The notes below the pieces were generated by a model. The model was not told the origin of the DNA and ran no database searches. It worked only from the letters and a program-made list of their open reading frames with translations. A program made the position numbers and the translations under genes. A stretch of 64,000 nt of DNA from Chloroflexota bacterium. Lineage in GTDB: Bacteria > Chloroflexota > Limnocylindria > QHBO01. This document shows, piece by piece, positions 43,486 to 51,585 of this stretch. Each line of letters starts with the position of its first letter. Within the stretch, counting starts at the first letter, position 1. The DNA lies in contig QHBO01000010.1 of the NCBI GenBank assembly GCA_003243965.1, forward strand, positions 34,474 to 98,473, written 5' to 3'.

Positions 43486-44690
43486 TCAGCCCGCAACCGC
43501 CCTCCCTGCCGCTTGCCGGCGTGCGGGTGCTCGATTGCTCCCGCGTCCTGGCGGGTCCGTTTGCCACCATGCTGCTCGGCGACCTTGGCGCCGATGTCTG
43601 GAAGCTCGAGTCGCCGCTGGGAGACGAGTCGCGCGGCTGGGGGCCGCCTTTCTGGGGAGATCCCGCAGCCGGGCGGTCCGCGTACTTCGGCGCGGTCAAT
43701 CGCAACAAGCGCAGCCTCGTGATCGACCTCAAGACCGATGCAGGCCGGGCGCTTCTCGACCGCCTGCTGTCCCGCGTGGGCATCGTGGTCCACAACTTCG
43801 CGCCGTCGGTCGCGGCCGCGCTTGGGCTGGGTGCTGATCGTCTTGCCGGCGAGCACCCGCACCTGGTGGTCGCGGCGATCGGCGGCTTTCCGGGCAGTGA
43901 CCGGCCGGCGTACGACCTGCTTGCGCAGGCGGTCTCAGGCCTGATGGCGGTGACCGGAGAGCCGGATGGCGCGCCGATGAAGGTCGGCGTGGCGGTGCTC
44001 GACCTGATCGCCGGACTGGAGGCCGCGGTGGGTGCGCTGGCGGCGCTGCACGCTCGCGGGCCGCGACTGCCCGGGCGTGCAGCGGACTCGGCAAGGGCGC
44101 CGCGCACCGATGTCAGCCTGGTGGAGGCCGGCGTCACGTCGCTCGTCAACGTCCTCGCCAATCACCTGGCCGACGGGCTGGAGCCGATGCGCCACGGAAA
44201 CGCGCACCCGAACATCGTTCCGTACCAGGCCTTTGCGGCGCGCGACGGTCAGCTGGTGGTGGCCGTCGGCAACGACACGCAGTTCGTGCGGCTGCTCGAT
44301 GTGCTGGAGCTGCCCGCCGATCCGCGCTTTGCAACCAACGCGGACCGCGTCCGGCACCGTGCCAGCCTGATCCCGATCCTCGAGTCGGCCATCGCTGCAC
44401 GGCCGCGCGGTGAGCTGCTTCGCGCGCTGGAGGCGGAGGCGGTCCCCGCCGCGCCCGTCCGCGGAGTGGGTGACGCCCTGGAAGCCATCCGCACCGACGT
44501 TGGTGGTGCATGGACGCAACACGCGGCGGCCATCGAGCTGGCGCCCTCGCCGATCCGGCTCGACGGAGCGCAACTGCCCGTGCGCCACGCGCCGCCGCTG
44601 CTCGGCGAACACACCGACGAGCTGCTGCGGGAGCTGGGTCTCGCGGCCGATGAGATCGGCGTCCTGCGCGTGGCCGGCGTCATCGGCTGA
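43482..44690 (+). CDS. CaiB/BaiF (family III) CoA-transferase
   Basis: A 402-residue CoA-transferase of the interlocked-dimer CaiB/BaiF fold. Conserved parts are LAGVRVLDCSRVLAGPFATMLLGDLGADVWKLE, NRNKRSLVIDLK and GDALEAIRTD. The catalytic aspartate likely lies in the YDLLAQAVSGLMAVTGE segment. It moves CoA between carboxylic acids (e.g. formyl/succinyl-CoA). GTG 43482 overlaps the metallohydrolase stop. The acyl substrate cannot be told. Confidence 0.92.
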   Translation: MISPQPPSLPLAGVRVLDCSRVLAGPFATMLLGDLGADVWKLESPLGDESRGWGPPFWGDPAAGRSAYFGAVNRNKRSLVIDLKTDAGRALLDRLLSRVGIVVHNFAPSVAAALGLGADRLAGEHPHLVVAAIGGFPGSDRPAYDLLAQAVSGLMAVTGEPDGAPMKVGVAVLDLIAGLEAAVGALAALHARGPRLPGRAADSARAPRTDVSLVEAGVTSLVNVLANHLADGLEPMRHGNAHPNIVPYQAFAARDGQLVVAVGNDTQFVRLLDVLELPADPRFATNADRVRHRASLIPILESAIAARPRGELLRALEAEAVPAAPVRGVGDALEAIRTDVGGAWTQHAAAIELAPSPIRLDGAQLPVRHAPPLLGEHTDELLRELGLAADEIGVLRVAGVIG

Positions 44691-44695
44691 TTGGC

Positions 44696-44701
44696 TAGCA
44701 T
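44696..44701 (+). promoter_or_regulatory. -10 box (TAGCAT), leaderless SAM-hydrolase gene
   Basis: TAGCAT ends six bases before ATG 44708 and separates the following ECF operon from the CoA-transferase. Confidence 0.55.
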
Positions 44702-44707
44702 GCGTCG

Positions 44708-45556
44708 ATGAATGCCACGCCCGCGGACCGGCAGCGTCCGATCATCGGTTTCCTCACAGATTTCGGCCTGGATGGCGCTGCCGCGACCTGTCGGGGGGTG
44801 ATGCTCTCGATCTGTCGCGAGGCGCAGATCGTGGACATCTGCCACACGGTGCGCAAGTACGCGATCGCGGACGCCGCGTATCTGCTGATCAGCGCCCTGC
44901 CGTACTTGCCGATCGGCGTGCACGTCGCAGTGGTCGACCCGGGAGTGGGAACCGAGCGTCGGCCGCTCGCCTTGCGGGCGGGGCGCGGCGACATCCTCAT
45001 CGGTCCGGACAACGGGTTGCTTCCACCGGCGGCGGACGCCCTGGGTGGGATTGCCGAGGCGCGAGTCCTCGAGGACCCCAGGTGGTGGCTGGCCACCACG
45101 ACCTCGACCTTCCACGGTCGGGACATCTTCTCGCCTGTGGCGGCACACCTCGCTGCCGGGGATGCCTCACTGGCCGATGTCGGTCCGCCGTTACCGAGCG
45201 GCGAGGTGGTCCGACTCCCCGCCCCCCACGCCGAGGTGAGCGATGGCGTCATCCAGACCTGGGTCCGGTACATCGACAGCTTCGGCAACATCCGGCTAAC
45301 CGGCACGCTTCCGGATCTCGCCGCGGCATTCGGACCGATGCACCACGAGACAGCGTTCGAGGTGGAGATCGGTCTCTCGGGCGCAGCGCGCCACGAGACG
45401 ATCGACTTCGCGCAGACGTTCGGCAGCGTTTCGGCGGGGGCTGCCCTGCTTTACATCGACTCATCCGGAGACCTCGCGCTCGCCGACAACCAGGGGAACG
45501 CCGCCGCCCGGCTGGGTGCGCAGGTCGGCCAGCCCGTTCGCATCACTCGCTCATGA
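44708..45556 (+). CDS. S-adenosyl-L-methionine hydroxide adenosyltransferase (DUF62)
   Basis: A 282-residue DUF62/SAM-hydroxide adenosyltransferase, which hydrolyses SAM to adenosine and methionine and is related to fluorinase. Motifs: IIGFLTDFGLDGAAATCRGVM, VVDPGVGTERRPLALR, GPDNGLLPPAA and STFHGRDIFSPVAAHLAAG. The Asp/Arg/His proton-relay residues of the family appear to be kept. ATG 44708 is six bases after TAGCAT. It heads the ECF transporter operon, so its product may relate to the transported solute. Confidence 0.9.
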   Translation: MNATPADRQRPIIGFLTDFGLDGAAATCRGVMLSICREAQIVDICHTVRKYAIADAAYLLISALPYLPIGVHVAVVDPGVGTERRPLALRAGRGDILIGPDNGLLPPAADALGGIAEARVLEDPRWWLATTTSTFHGRDIFSPVAAHLAAGDASLADVGPPLPSGEVVRLPAPHAEVSDGVIQTWVRYIDSFGNIRLTGTLPDLAAAFGPMHHETAFEVEIGLSGAARHETIDFAQTFGSVSAGAALLYIDSSGDLALADNQGNAAARLGAQVGQPVRITRS

Positions 45557-45569
45557 CCGATGGCGGCCA

Positions 45570-47279
45570 TTGACGGCCGGCGGACCGACGTCGAGTGCCC
45601 CGCTTCTGCGGGTGGAGGGGCTCACCTTCCGATACCGACGCGGTCGCCAGCCGGCGATCCGCGACCTGTCGGTCGAGCTCGAGGCCGGCGAGGTGCTGCT
45701 CGTGGCCGGGCCCTCCGGGTGCGGCAAGAGCACCCTGATCCGCGCGGTCAATGGGCTGATTCCGCATGCGTACCCCGGCGACCTGACCGGATCGGTCTGG
45801 ATCGATCACGCTCGCATCGCGGAGCGCCCGCTGCGGGAGATCGCTCGGATGGTCGGAACCGTGCTCCAGGACCCCGCCAAGCAGATCGTCGGCTCGACCG
45901 TGGAGGCCGAGCTTGCCTTCGGTCCGGAGAACCTGGGCGTGCCGCCAGCTGCGATCCGCGACCGAATCGCGGCGGTCATGGCGCGTGCCGGCATTGTGGG
46001 GCTGCAGGGGCGCGACACCGCGGCCCTGTCCGGTGGCGAGCGCCAGCTGCTGGCGGTGGCGGGCGCCCTGATGCTGACCCCTAGCCTGTACGTCATCGAC
46101 GAGCCACTGGCCAATCTGGACCCCGCGACGGCAGCACGCCTGATGGCCATCCTTCGCGAGCTGGCCGACGAAGGACACGGCGTGGTGATCGTCGAGCACC
46201 GGGTGGAGGAGGCTCTGGACCTGCGGCCGGATCGCGTCCTGTACCTGGACGCCGGCGAGGCACGCTACCTCGGGCCGGTCGAAGGCTTTTTCGAGGTCGC
46301 CGATCCCGGTGTGGTGAAGGTGCCCTTCGAGGTCGCGCTGGCCCACGAGCGCCGGCTCGCCCGCCGAGCTGGACTCTCCGAGGGATGGGCCGCCACGCCC
46401 AAGGGCGCTGCGACGAACGTCGGTCCGCCGCGTCTGGTGTTCGAATCCGTGCACGTCACCCTTGGCGACCAACATGTGCTGCGCGGACTCAGCGCCAGCC
46501 TGGCGCAGCGCCAGATCGTTGCGGTCTTGGGCCCCAACGGCTCCGGCAAGACGACACTGTTCCGAACGGCGCTCCGCCTTCTGGAACCCGACGCCGGCAC
46601 TGTGACGGTCGACGGGGAGCGCACCACGCAGCGCAGTGTGGCACAGCTGGCGCGCGTGCTGGGATATGTCTTCCAGAGCCCCAGCCAGATGCTGTTCGCA
46701 CGTACCGTCCGAGAGGAGCTCCTGTTCGGGCCGCGCAACCTCGGTCTGCCGCACGATGACGGGTTTGCCATGGAGGCGCTCCGGCGCACTGAGCTCCACG
46801 ACCTGGAGGGGATCCTCGACCGGCCGCCCCTCAGTCTTTCCTTTGGGCAGCAGAAGCGCCTCGCGTTGGCCATCGCGCTCGCCCTCCAGCCGCCGACGCT
46901 GGTGCTGGACGAACCGTCAGCGGGGCAGGATCACGGGACGGCGACGCGCTTCATGGCTGCGGTCGCGGGGATTCCCGGCCTCGAGAGCGTCTATTTCGTG
47001 ACGCACGACGTGGACCTTGCGCTGACGCACGCTGATCGTATCCTTGTCATCCGTGATGGGCAGATCGCCGCGGACGGCTCACCACGGGAAGTCGTGCAGG
47101 ACGAGGAGGCGTGGCGCGCCTGCAACCTGCGACGGACCTCGCTGATCGCGGCGAACCTGGCATGGGAGCCGGCGCCAGGCCGGTTTCTGGATGCCGTGAC
47201 GCTCGCCCGCGCGGTCCTGGCGCACGAGCTCGCGGGGAGATCGGCGGGGGAGGCACGCGCCGCCGGCGAGGGAGGCTAA
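45570..47279 (+). CDS. ECF transporter double-ATPase (EcfA1-EcfA2 fusion)
   Basis: A ~570-residue protein with two complete ABC domains (as in YkoD). First: GPSGCGKST, LSGGERQL, LYVIDEPLANLD. Second (from ~residue 275): GPNGSGKTT, LSFGQQKRL, LVLDEPSAGQD. TTG 45570, 13 bases after the previous stop, is taken; GTG 45516 in the previous gene is also in frame. It energises uptake with the EcfT and S subunits encoded next. Confidence 0.92.
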   Translation: MTAGGPTSSAPLLRVEGLTFRYRRGRQPAIRDLSVELEAGEVLLVAGPSGCGKSTLIRAVNGLIPHAYPGDLTGSVWIDHARIAERPLREIARMVGTVLQDPAKQIVGSTVEAELAFGPENLGVPPAAIRDRIAAVMARAGIVGLQGRDTAALSGGERQLLAVAGALMLTPSLYVIDEPLANLDPATAARLMAILRELADEGHGVVIVEHRVEEALDLRPDRVLYLDAGEARYLGPVEGFFEVADPGVVKVPFEVALAHERRLARRAGLSEGWAATPKGAATNVGPPRLVFESVHVTLGDQHVLRGLSASLAQRQIVAVLGPNGSGKTTLFRTALRLLEPDAGTVTVDGERTTQRSVAQLARVLGYVFQSPSQMLFARTVREELLFGPRNLGLPHDDGFAMEALRRTELHDLEGILDRPPLSLSFGQQKRLALAIALALQPPTLVLDEPSAGQDHGTATRFMAAVAGIPGLESVYFVTHDVDLALTHADRILVIRDGQIAADGSPREVVQDEEAWRACNLRRTSLIAANLAWEPAPGRFLDAVTLARAVLAHELAGRSAGEARAAGEGG

Positions 47280-47322
47280 TGCCCCGCCCGCCCGAGACGC
47301 CTAGGGGGAGGAGGAGAAGAGC

Positions 47323-47883
47323 ATGTCAACCGCCGCGTTGACCCGCGACGACACCTGGGCGGTGAGCTCGCGGACCATCGTCTACGCCGCCATCGGAGCT
47401 GCGCTGTACGCAGTCGCCGCCCAGTTCAGCTTTCTGCTGCCGGGGACGGCAAGCGTCAGCCTGCGCCCCGGGTTTGCAATCGTCACCTTCTTCGGATTCG
47501 CCTTCGGACCGATCGTCGGCCTGTTCGTCGGGCTGGTGGGCAATGCGCTCGCCGACCAGATCAGCGGCTGGGGACTCCTCACGTCCTGGAATTGGAGCAT
47601 CGCCAACGGGGTGGTTGGGCTTTTGACCGGACTGCTCGGCATCTGGCTCGCGGCGACCATCCGCAATCGGCCAATGCGTTCCGCCGTGGCAGCTGCCGTC
47701 GCAATCGTCATCGGCTTCCTGATCGTGTTCAGCGATATCTGGCTCGGGACGGCCAAGGATGTTGGCGTTGCGTTCGCCTCCAACTATCTGCCAGTGGTGG
47801 TGAGCAACCTCATCGTGGCGGTGATCCTGACGCCGATCCTCGTAGCCGCGTGGGATCCAGTGCGAGAGTCGATCGGTCGCTGA
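47323..47883 (+). CDS. ECF transporter S component
   Basis: A 186-residue, six-helix substrate-binding S subunit. The first helix (VYAAIGAALYAVAAQF) has the Ala-rich packing face for EcfT, and SLRPGFAIVTFFGFAFGPIVGLFVGLVGN fits the usual R-P motif. A GGGGGAGGAGGAG site lies just before ATG 47323. The vitamin or metabolite is not decidable by sequence alone; methionine-, thiamine- or nucleoside-related solutes are possible from the SAM-hydrolase neighbour. Confidence 0.88.
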   Translation: MSTAALTRDDTWAVSSRTIVYAAIGAALYAVAAQFSFLLPGTASVSLRPGFAIVTFFGFAFGPIVGLFVGLVGNALADQISGWGLLTSWNWSIANGVVGLLTGLLGIWLAATIRNRPMRSAVAAAVAIVIGFLIVFSDIWLGTAKDVGVAFASNYLPVVVSNLIVAVILTPILVAAWDPVRESIGR

Positions 47884-47933
47884 TCCGCGACGACGCTTCG
47901 TCCGTCGCCATCGGTTGATCCGATGATGCCGCC

Positions 47934-48779
47934 GTGAACATCGCCCCGCGCTACCTTGGCCGGGGGTCCTGGCTGGCGCGCCGGGACCCCCGCGTACTGA
48001 TCGTCGGCCTGGCGCTGTTCGTCTTCAGCGTCATCCAGGTCTGGGATCTGCGCATCCTGGTGGGCCTGGCGCTGGTCGCCGCCGTGTACTACCGATCCGC
48101 TCGGATCCCGTTCCACTCCGTGCGGCTGCAATGGGCGTACATCGTGTTCTTCGTGAGCTTCATCGTGCTGGCCAACACCATCCTCACCGGCGGCGATCTG
48201 CGCGACGTGAAGAGCCAGGCGCTGCACGTCTACTTCCGGATGCCGCTGCTCAACACTCCGCTGTCCGCGGAGTCGACCAGTTACGCGATGGCGCAGTACC
48301 TGCGTTTCCTGTCGATGGCGGCGGTCGGCTTCCCGATCGCCTTCGCCGTAGCCCCGGGAGACATCGGTCCGGCCTTTGCGCGTCTGGGCGTGCCGGACAA
48401 GTTCGCCTACGCGCTGGACCTCACGTTCCGCTTCATCCCGTCGCTTGCCGCAGACATGCGGGCCACCATCGATGCGCAGCGGATACGCGGCTACGAATGG
48501 GAGAAGAAGGGCCGTGGGCCGATCGGCAAGCTGACCCGGACCGTGCCGCTACTGGTGCCGGTGACGGTCAATGCGATCGTGGGCGCGGAGGACACCATCG
48601 ATGCCATGGATCTGCGTGCCTTCGGGACCGGCAGGCGATCATGGTTGCGCGAGCTGGCGATGGACCGGACCGACCGGCTGGTGCTCGCGGGCTTCGGGCT
48701 GCTCCTTCTGGCCGTCACCGCGGCGAGCCTGACGGGGCTCACCAGGCTCTGGGTTCCTCCGTTCCTGCTCCCTGCCTGA
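47934..48779 (+). CDS. ECF transporter transmembrane (T) component
   Basis: A 281-residue EcfT/CbiQ. The two cytoplasmic coupling motifs of the A-x-R-G type appear as DAQRIRGYEWEKKG and AMDLRAFGTGRRSWL. Four to six helices precede and follow. GTG 47934 follows a short gap after the S gene. It completes a full ECF module, which should be a dedicated (group I) transporter. Confidence 0.9.
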   Translation: MNIAPRYLGRGSWLARRDPRVLIVGLALFVFSVIQVWDLRILVGLALVAAVYYRSARIPFHSVRLQWAYIVFFVSFIVLANTILTGGDLRDVKSQALHVYFRMPLLNTPLSAESTSYAMAQYLRFLSMAAVGFPIAFAVAPGDIGPAFARLGVPDKFAYALDLTFRFIPSLAADMRATIDAQRIRGYEWEKKGRGPIGKLTRTVPLLVPVTVNAIVGAEDTIDAMDLRAFGTGRRSWLRELAMDRTDRLVLAGFGLLLLAVTAASLTGLTRLWVPPFLLPA

Positions 48780-48786
48780 GGCCCGG

Positions 48787-49770
48787 ATGCCAGGGCACCT
48801 CGGACGGGAGCTCACGCGGGGCACGTCGCCTCTCGGACCTACTGTGGAGGTGGACAGGGCGAACAGACCCGAAACTGGTCAATCGTGTGGAGGAAGCTGT
48901 CCACACTCCGCGATCCTGCGGCGTTTCTTCCCTGAGCCGGGGGAGGTCGAGATCCGCCAGCGCCCGCAACGGTACGCCGATGAGTCCACGCAGGGATCGG
49001 ATTCCGATCCGGAATCCGCAGCGGGTTCCCGTAGTGTCCGCCGCAAGCCGTCATCCCTCGCTCTCGGTCTGGCCGTGGTCGCGCTCGGCACCGTCGTGGG
49101 CCTGTTCGCTGCCAGCAGCCTGGGTCGGCCGGTTGGGACGGGCGTTTCGGCGGTGCTTTCTCCCTCGGCGGGTGTACCGCAGACTTCGCCGACACCCGCT
49201 CTCACTTCCGTCTCCTCAGCGACCGCAACCGCCACCGCCGCCGTCACCGCGCCACCCCGGATCACGGGACTGGCGCCGCCGCCGACCGCCACACCGCCCC
49301 CCGGCACGACGTTCATTGGTGGACTAACGCTGGCGTCTCTGCTCTCGGCCACGACAGAGCTGGGCCTCCCGTGCAAGTCGAGCGCAGGGACCGGCGGGGA
49401 CTCACAGGCGGGCTACAACTACTTCTGCGAAGGGCTCTCGGCGGACGGCCGGGCCCGCCTCACGGTGTCCGGGAGCTACTGGACGCCGGACGCCATCGTG
49501 GTCGTTCACTTGACGGTCATGCCCGAGCCGCTGACCGCTTCGCTGGGCAGCGCATAGAGCCAGAAGCCGGCCGCCTCCAGGCTGCTCTCGATTCCCTACC
49601 AGGGCTCGAACGCCGCCGCTGCACGGCAGTGGCTCGACGCTCGAATCGTGGACGCCGGCTGCACGAATGCGCCCTGCGAGAGGACGATCGGGAGCGCCCG
49701 GCTCAGCGTGCAGCTCGGTGAACGAGGCAGCTTCGCGGTGTCGATCGACGGGCTGACCGCGGCTCGCTGA
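48787..49770 (+). pseudogene. Membrane-anchored secreted protein split by in-frame TAG
   Basis: A single coding frame runs from ATG 48787 (GTG 48844 is another start) to TGA 49768, broken only by TAG at 49555-49557. Before it lie a basic N-terminus, one membrane helix (LALGLAVVALGTVVGLFAASSLG), a Thr/Pro-rich spacer and a domain with C-K and FCEG cysteines. After the TAG the same frame continues for 70 residues (LLSIPYQGSNAAAARQWLDA, and AGCTNAPCE) that read as the natural C-terminus. A 6-bp hairpin (49760-49774) covers the second stop. Nonsense mutation, readthrough or sequencing error are all possible. The protein itself is not recognised. Confidence 0.65.
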
Positions 49771-49774
49771 GCCG
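49760..49774 (+). terminator. Hairpin at the second stop of the split gene
   Basis: CGGCTC-gct-GAGCCG spans the TGA at 49768. It supports the view that the transcript and the original gene end here, not at the TAG. Confidence 0.35.
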
Positions 49775-49877
49775 GCGCGTGGCTCCCCGGCTATGCATAC
49801 ATACCTGCATGGGAGCCGGAGCAAGGGCGCGTCCTGTCCGGTTGGACGCACCTGTGGATCGCAACCAGTCCCCGGCA

Positions 49878-50066
49878 TCACCGGGCGGTCTGCGGCGTGA
49901 GGGCAACCCCGCTGGGCTCGGAGGCGTCCCGCGCGGTCTGCGTCATGTCCCAATCGGTCATCTCGAAGTAGGTGCGCTCGCGATCGAACCGCTCCGCCTC
50001 GTTGCGGAGTCGCGGAATCAGGCGGACGCGGCGCGGTCCGCGTCGCTGGTGGCTCTGGCGTGACAT
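49878..50066 (-). CDS. 62-aa small basic protein
   Basis: ATG 50066 on the minus strand opens a 62-residue frame and is preceded by GAGAGGAG at a six-base spacing, the best ribosome site in this region. The product is polar and charged (RLIPRLRNEAERFDRE, then YFEMTDWDMTQTARD) with no membrane segment. Not recognised; it fills an otherwise empty 490-base gap. Confidence 0.5.
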   Translation of the reverse strand: MSRQSHQRRGPRRVRLIPRLRNEAERFDRERTYFEMTDWDMTQTARDASEPSGVALTPQTAR

Positions 50067-50262
50067 CGGCTTCTCCTCTCGATCGGTCCGGGCGAGATGG
50101 ACCGATGGGACAGAGGCTGGCCACCCTGCATTGGAGGACTCTGAGGATGCCCGCGCGGGCGATCAGCGGTCAGCGCTGCATTGCGAACGCCTTGACGTTG
50201 GCAGATGCCGACGCGCAGACTTCCGCGCCGGGGCCCATCGGATCTTCTCGGGGCGGTGCTGG

Positions 50263-51555
50263 ATGGAGCTCATCGTTCGCAACGCGCGTCTACACCCGAC
50301 CGATGGGCGGGCCGGTGAGCCGGTCGACGTGGCGGTCGAGGGCGATCGGATCGCCGCCATCCGCCCACGAGGGCAGCTGAAGGCCGACGGCGCAACCGAG
50401 CTCGACGCCGAGGGTGGCCTCCTCTCCCCGCCGCTCGTCGATCCGCACATTCACCTCGATGCGGTGCTCACCGTAGGGGAGCCGCGGCACAACGCGTCCG
50501 GGACGCTGATCGAGGGGATCCTGACCTGGGCCGAGCGCAAACGCGAGCTGACCATCGAGGACGTCAAACGACGCGCCCGCCAGGCGATCCACTGGGAGGT
50601 GGCGCAGGGCACGGGCCTGATTCGGTCGCATGTCGACGTCTGCGATCCCAAGCTGACCGCCTTGCGCGCACTCCTCGAGCTGCGCGAGGAGGTGCGCGAT
50701 CTCGTCGACCTGCGGCTCATCGCCTTCCCGCAGGACGGCATCCTCAGCTTCCCCGACGGCCCGGAGCTGATGCGCGAGGCGCTGCGCCTGGGATGCGATG
50801 TGATCGGCGGCATCCCGCACTACGAGTGGACGCGCGAGGACGGCGTGGCCGAGGTGCACCTCCTCTTCGAGCTGGCGCGCGAAACGGGCAAGGGGATCGA
50901 CCTGCACTGCGACGAGACCGATGACGAGCAGTCGCGCTTCCTGGAGGTGGTCGCCGCCGACACGATGCGCAGCGGGATGCAGGGACGGGTGGTCGCCGGC
51001 CACACCACCGCGATGGGCTCATACAACGACGCGTACGCCTTCAAGCTGCTCCAGATCCTGCGCCGCGGCGGGGTGAGCATCGTCGCCAACCCGCTCGACA
51101 ACATCGCGCTCCAGGGCCGCTTCGACAGCTATCCGAAGCGGCGCGGGATGACCCGCGTCAAGGAGCTCGACGCCGCCGGGGTCAACGTGGCCTGCGGTCA
51201 CGACTCGATCATGGACCCGTGGTACCCGCTCGGCCGTGGCTCGATGCTCGACGCGGTGGGAATGCTGGTGCACGTCGGCCAGATGACCGGGCGCAGCGAG
51301 CTGTTCCGAGCCTACGAGATGGTGACCACCAATGCGGCACGCGCCGCCGAGATCGACGTGTGGCGGGTCGCCGAGGGCTGCCCGGCGAACTTCGTGGTCT
51401 TCGACTGTCGCGACGAAGCGGAGGCGATCCGGCTGCGCCCGGCCGCCCGCTGGGTGGTGCGCCGCGGCAAAGTGGTGGCCGAGACTGAACCGGCACGCGC
51501 GGTCGTGATCTCTGGCGATCACCGCACGCCGGTCAGCTTCGCCCCGCGGGGGTAA
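50263..51555 (+). CDS. codA: Cytosine deaminase (amidohydrolase family)
   Basis: A 430-residue amidohydrolase. Metal and catalytic residues: H62 and H64 (DPHIHLDAV), H215 and E218 (LHCDETDD), H247 (AGHTTAMG), and D314 in CGHDSIMDPWYPLGRG. The last motif and length match E. coli CodA, which deaminates cytosine to uracil (also isoguanine). ATG 50263 begins MELIVRNARLHP; the open frame upstream is not homologous. It is followed after 30 bases by a codB-like permease, so the pair imports and deaminates cytosine. Confidence 0.93.
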   Translation: MELIVRNARLHPTDGRAGEPVDVAVEGDRIAAIRPRGQLKADGATELDAEGGLLSPPLVDPHIHLDAVLTVGEPRHNASGTLIEGILTWAERKRELTIEDVKRRARQAIHWEVAQGTGLIRSHVDVCDPKLTALRALLELREEVRDLVDLRLIAFPQDGILSFPDGPELMREALRLGCDVIGGIPHYEWTREDGVAEVHLLFELARETGKGIDLHCDETDDEQSRFLEVVAADTMRSGMQGRVVAGHTTAMGSYNDAYAFKLLQILRRGGVSIVANPLDNIALQGRFDSYPKRRGMTRVKELDAAGVNVACGHDSIMDPWYPLGRGSMLDAVGMLVHVGQMTGRSELFRAYEMVTTNAARAAEIDVWRVAEGCPANFVVFDCRDEAEAIRLRPAARWVVRRGKVVAETEPARAVVISGDHRTPVSFAPRG

Positions 51556-51585
51556 ACGGCACACGCACGCAAGGAGGCAGGACCG

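Noticed and set aside
47280..47322. Possible riboswitch before the ECF S gene
   Set aside because: Only 43 bases, mostly a purine-rich ribosome site; no room or pairing for an aptamer.
50067..50262. Short ORFs upstream of codA
   Set aside because: Several start codons but frames stop early and show no coding character; likely the promoter/leader region.
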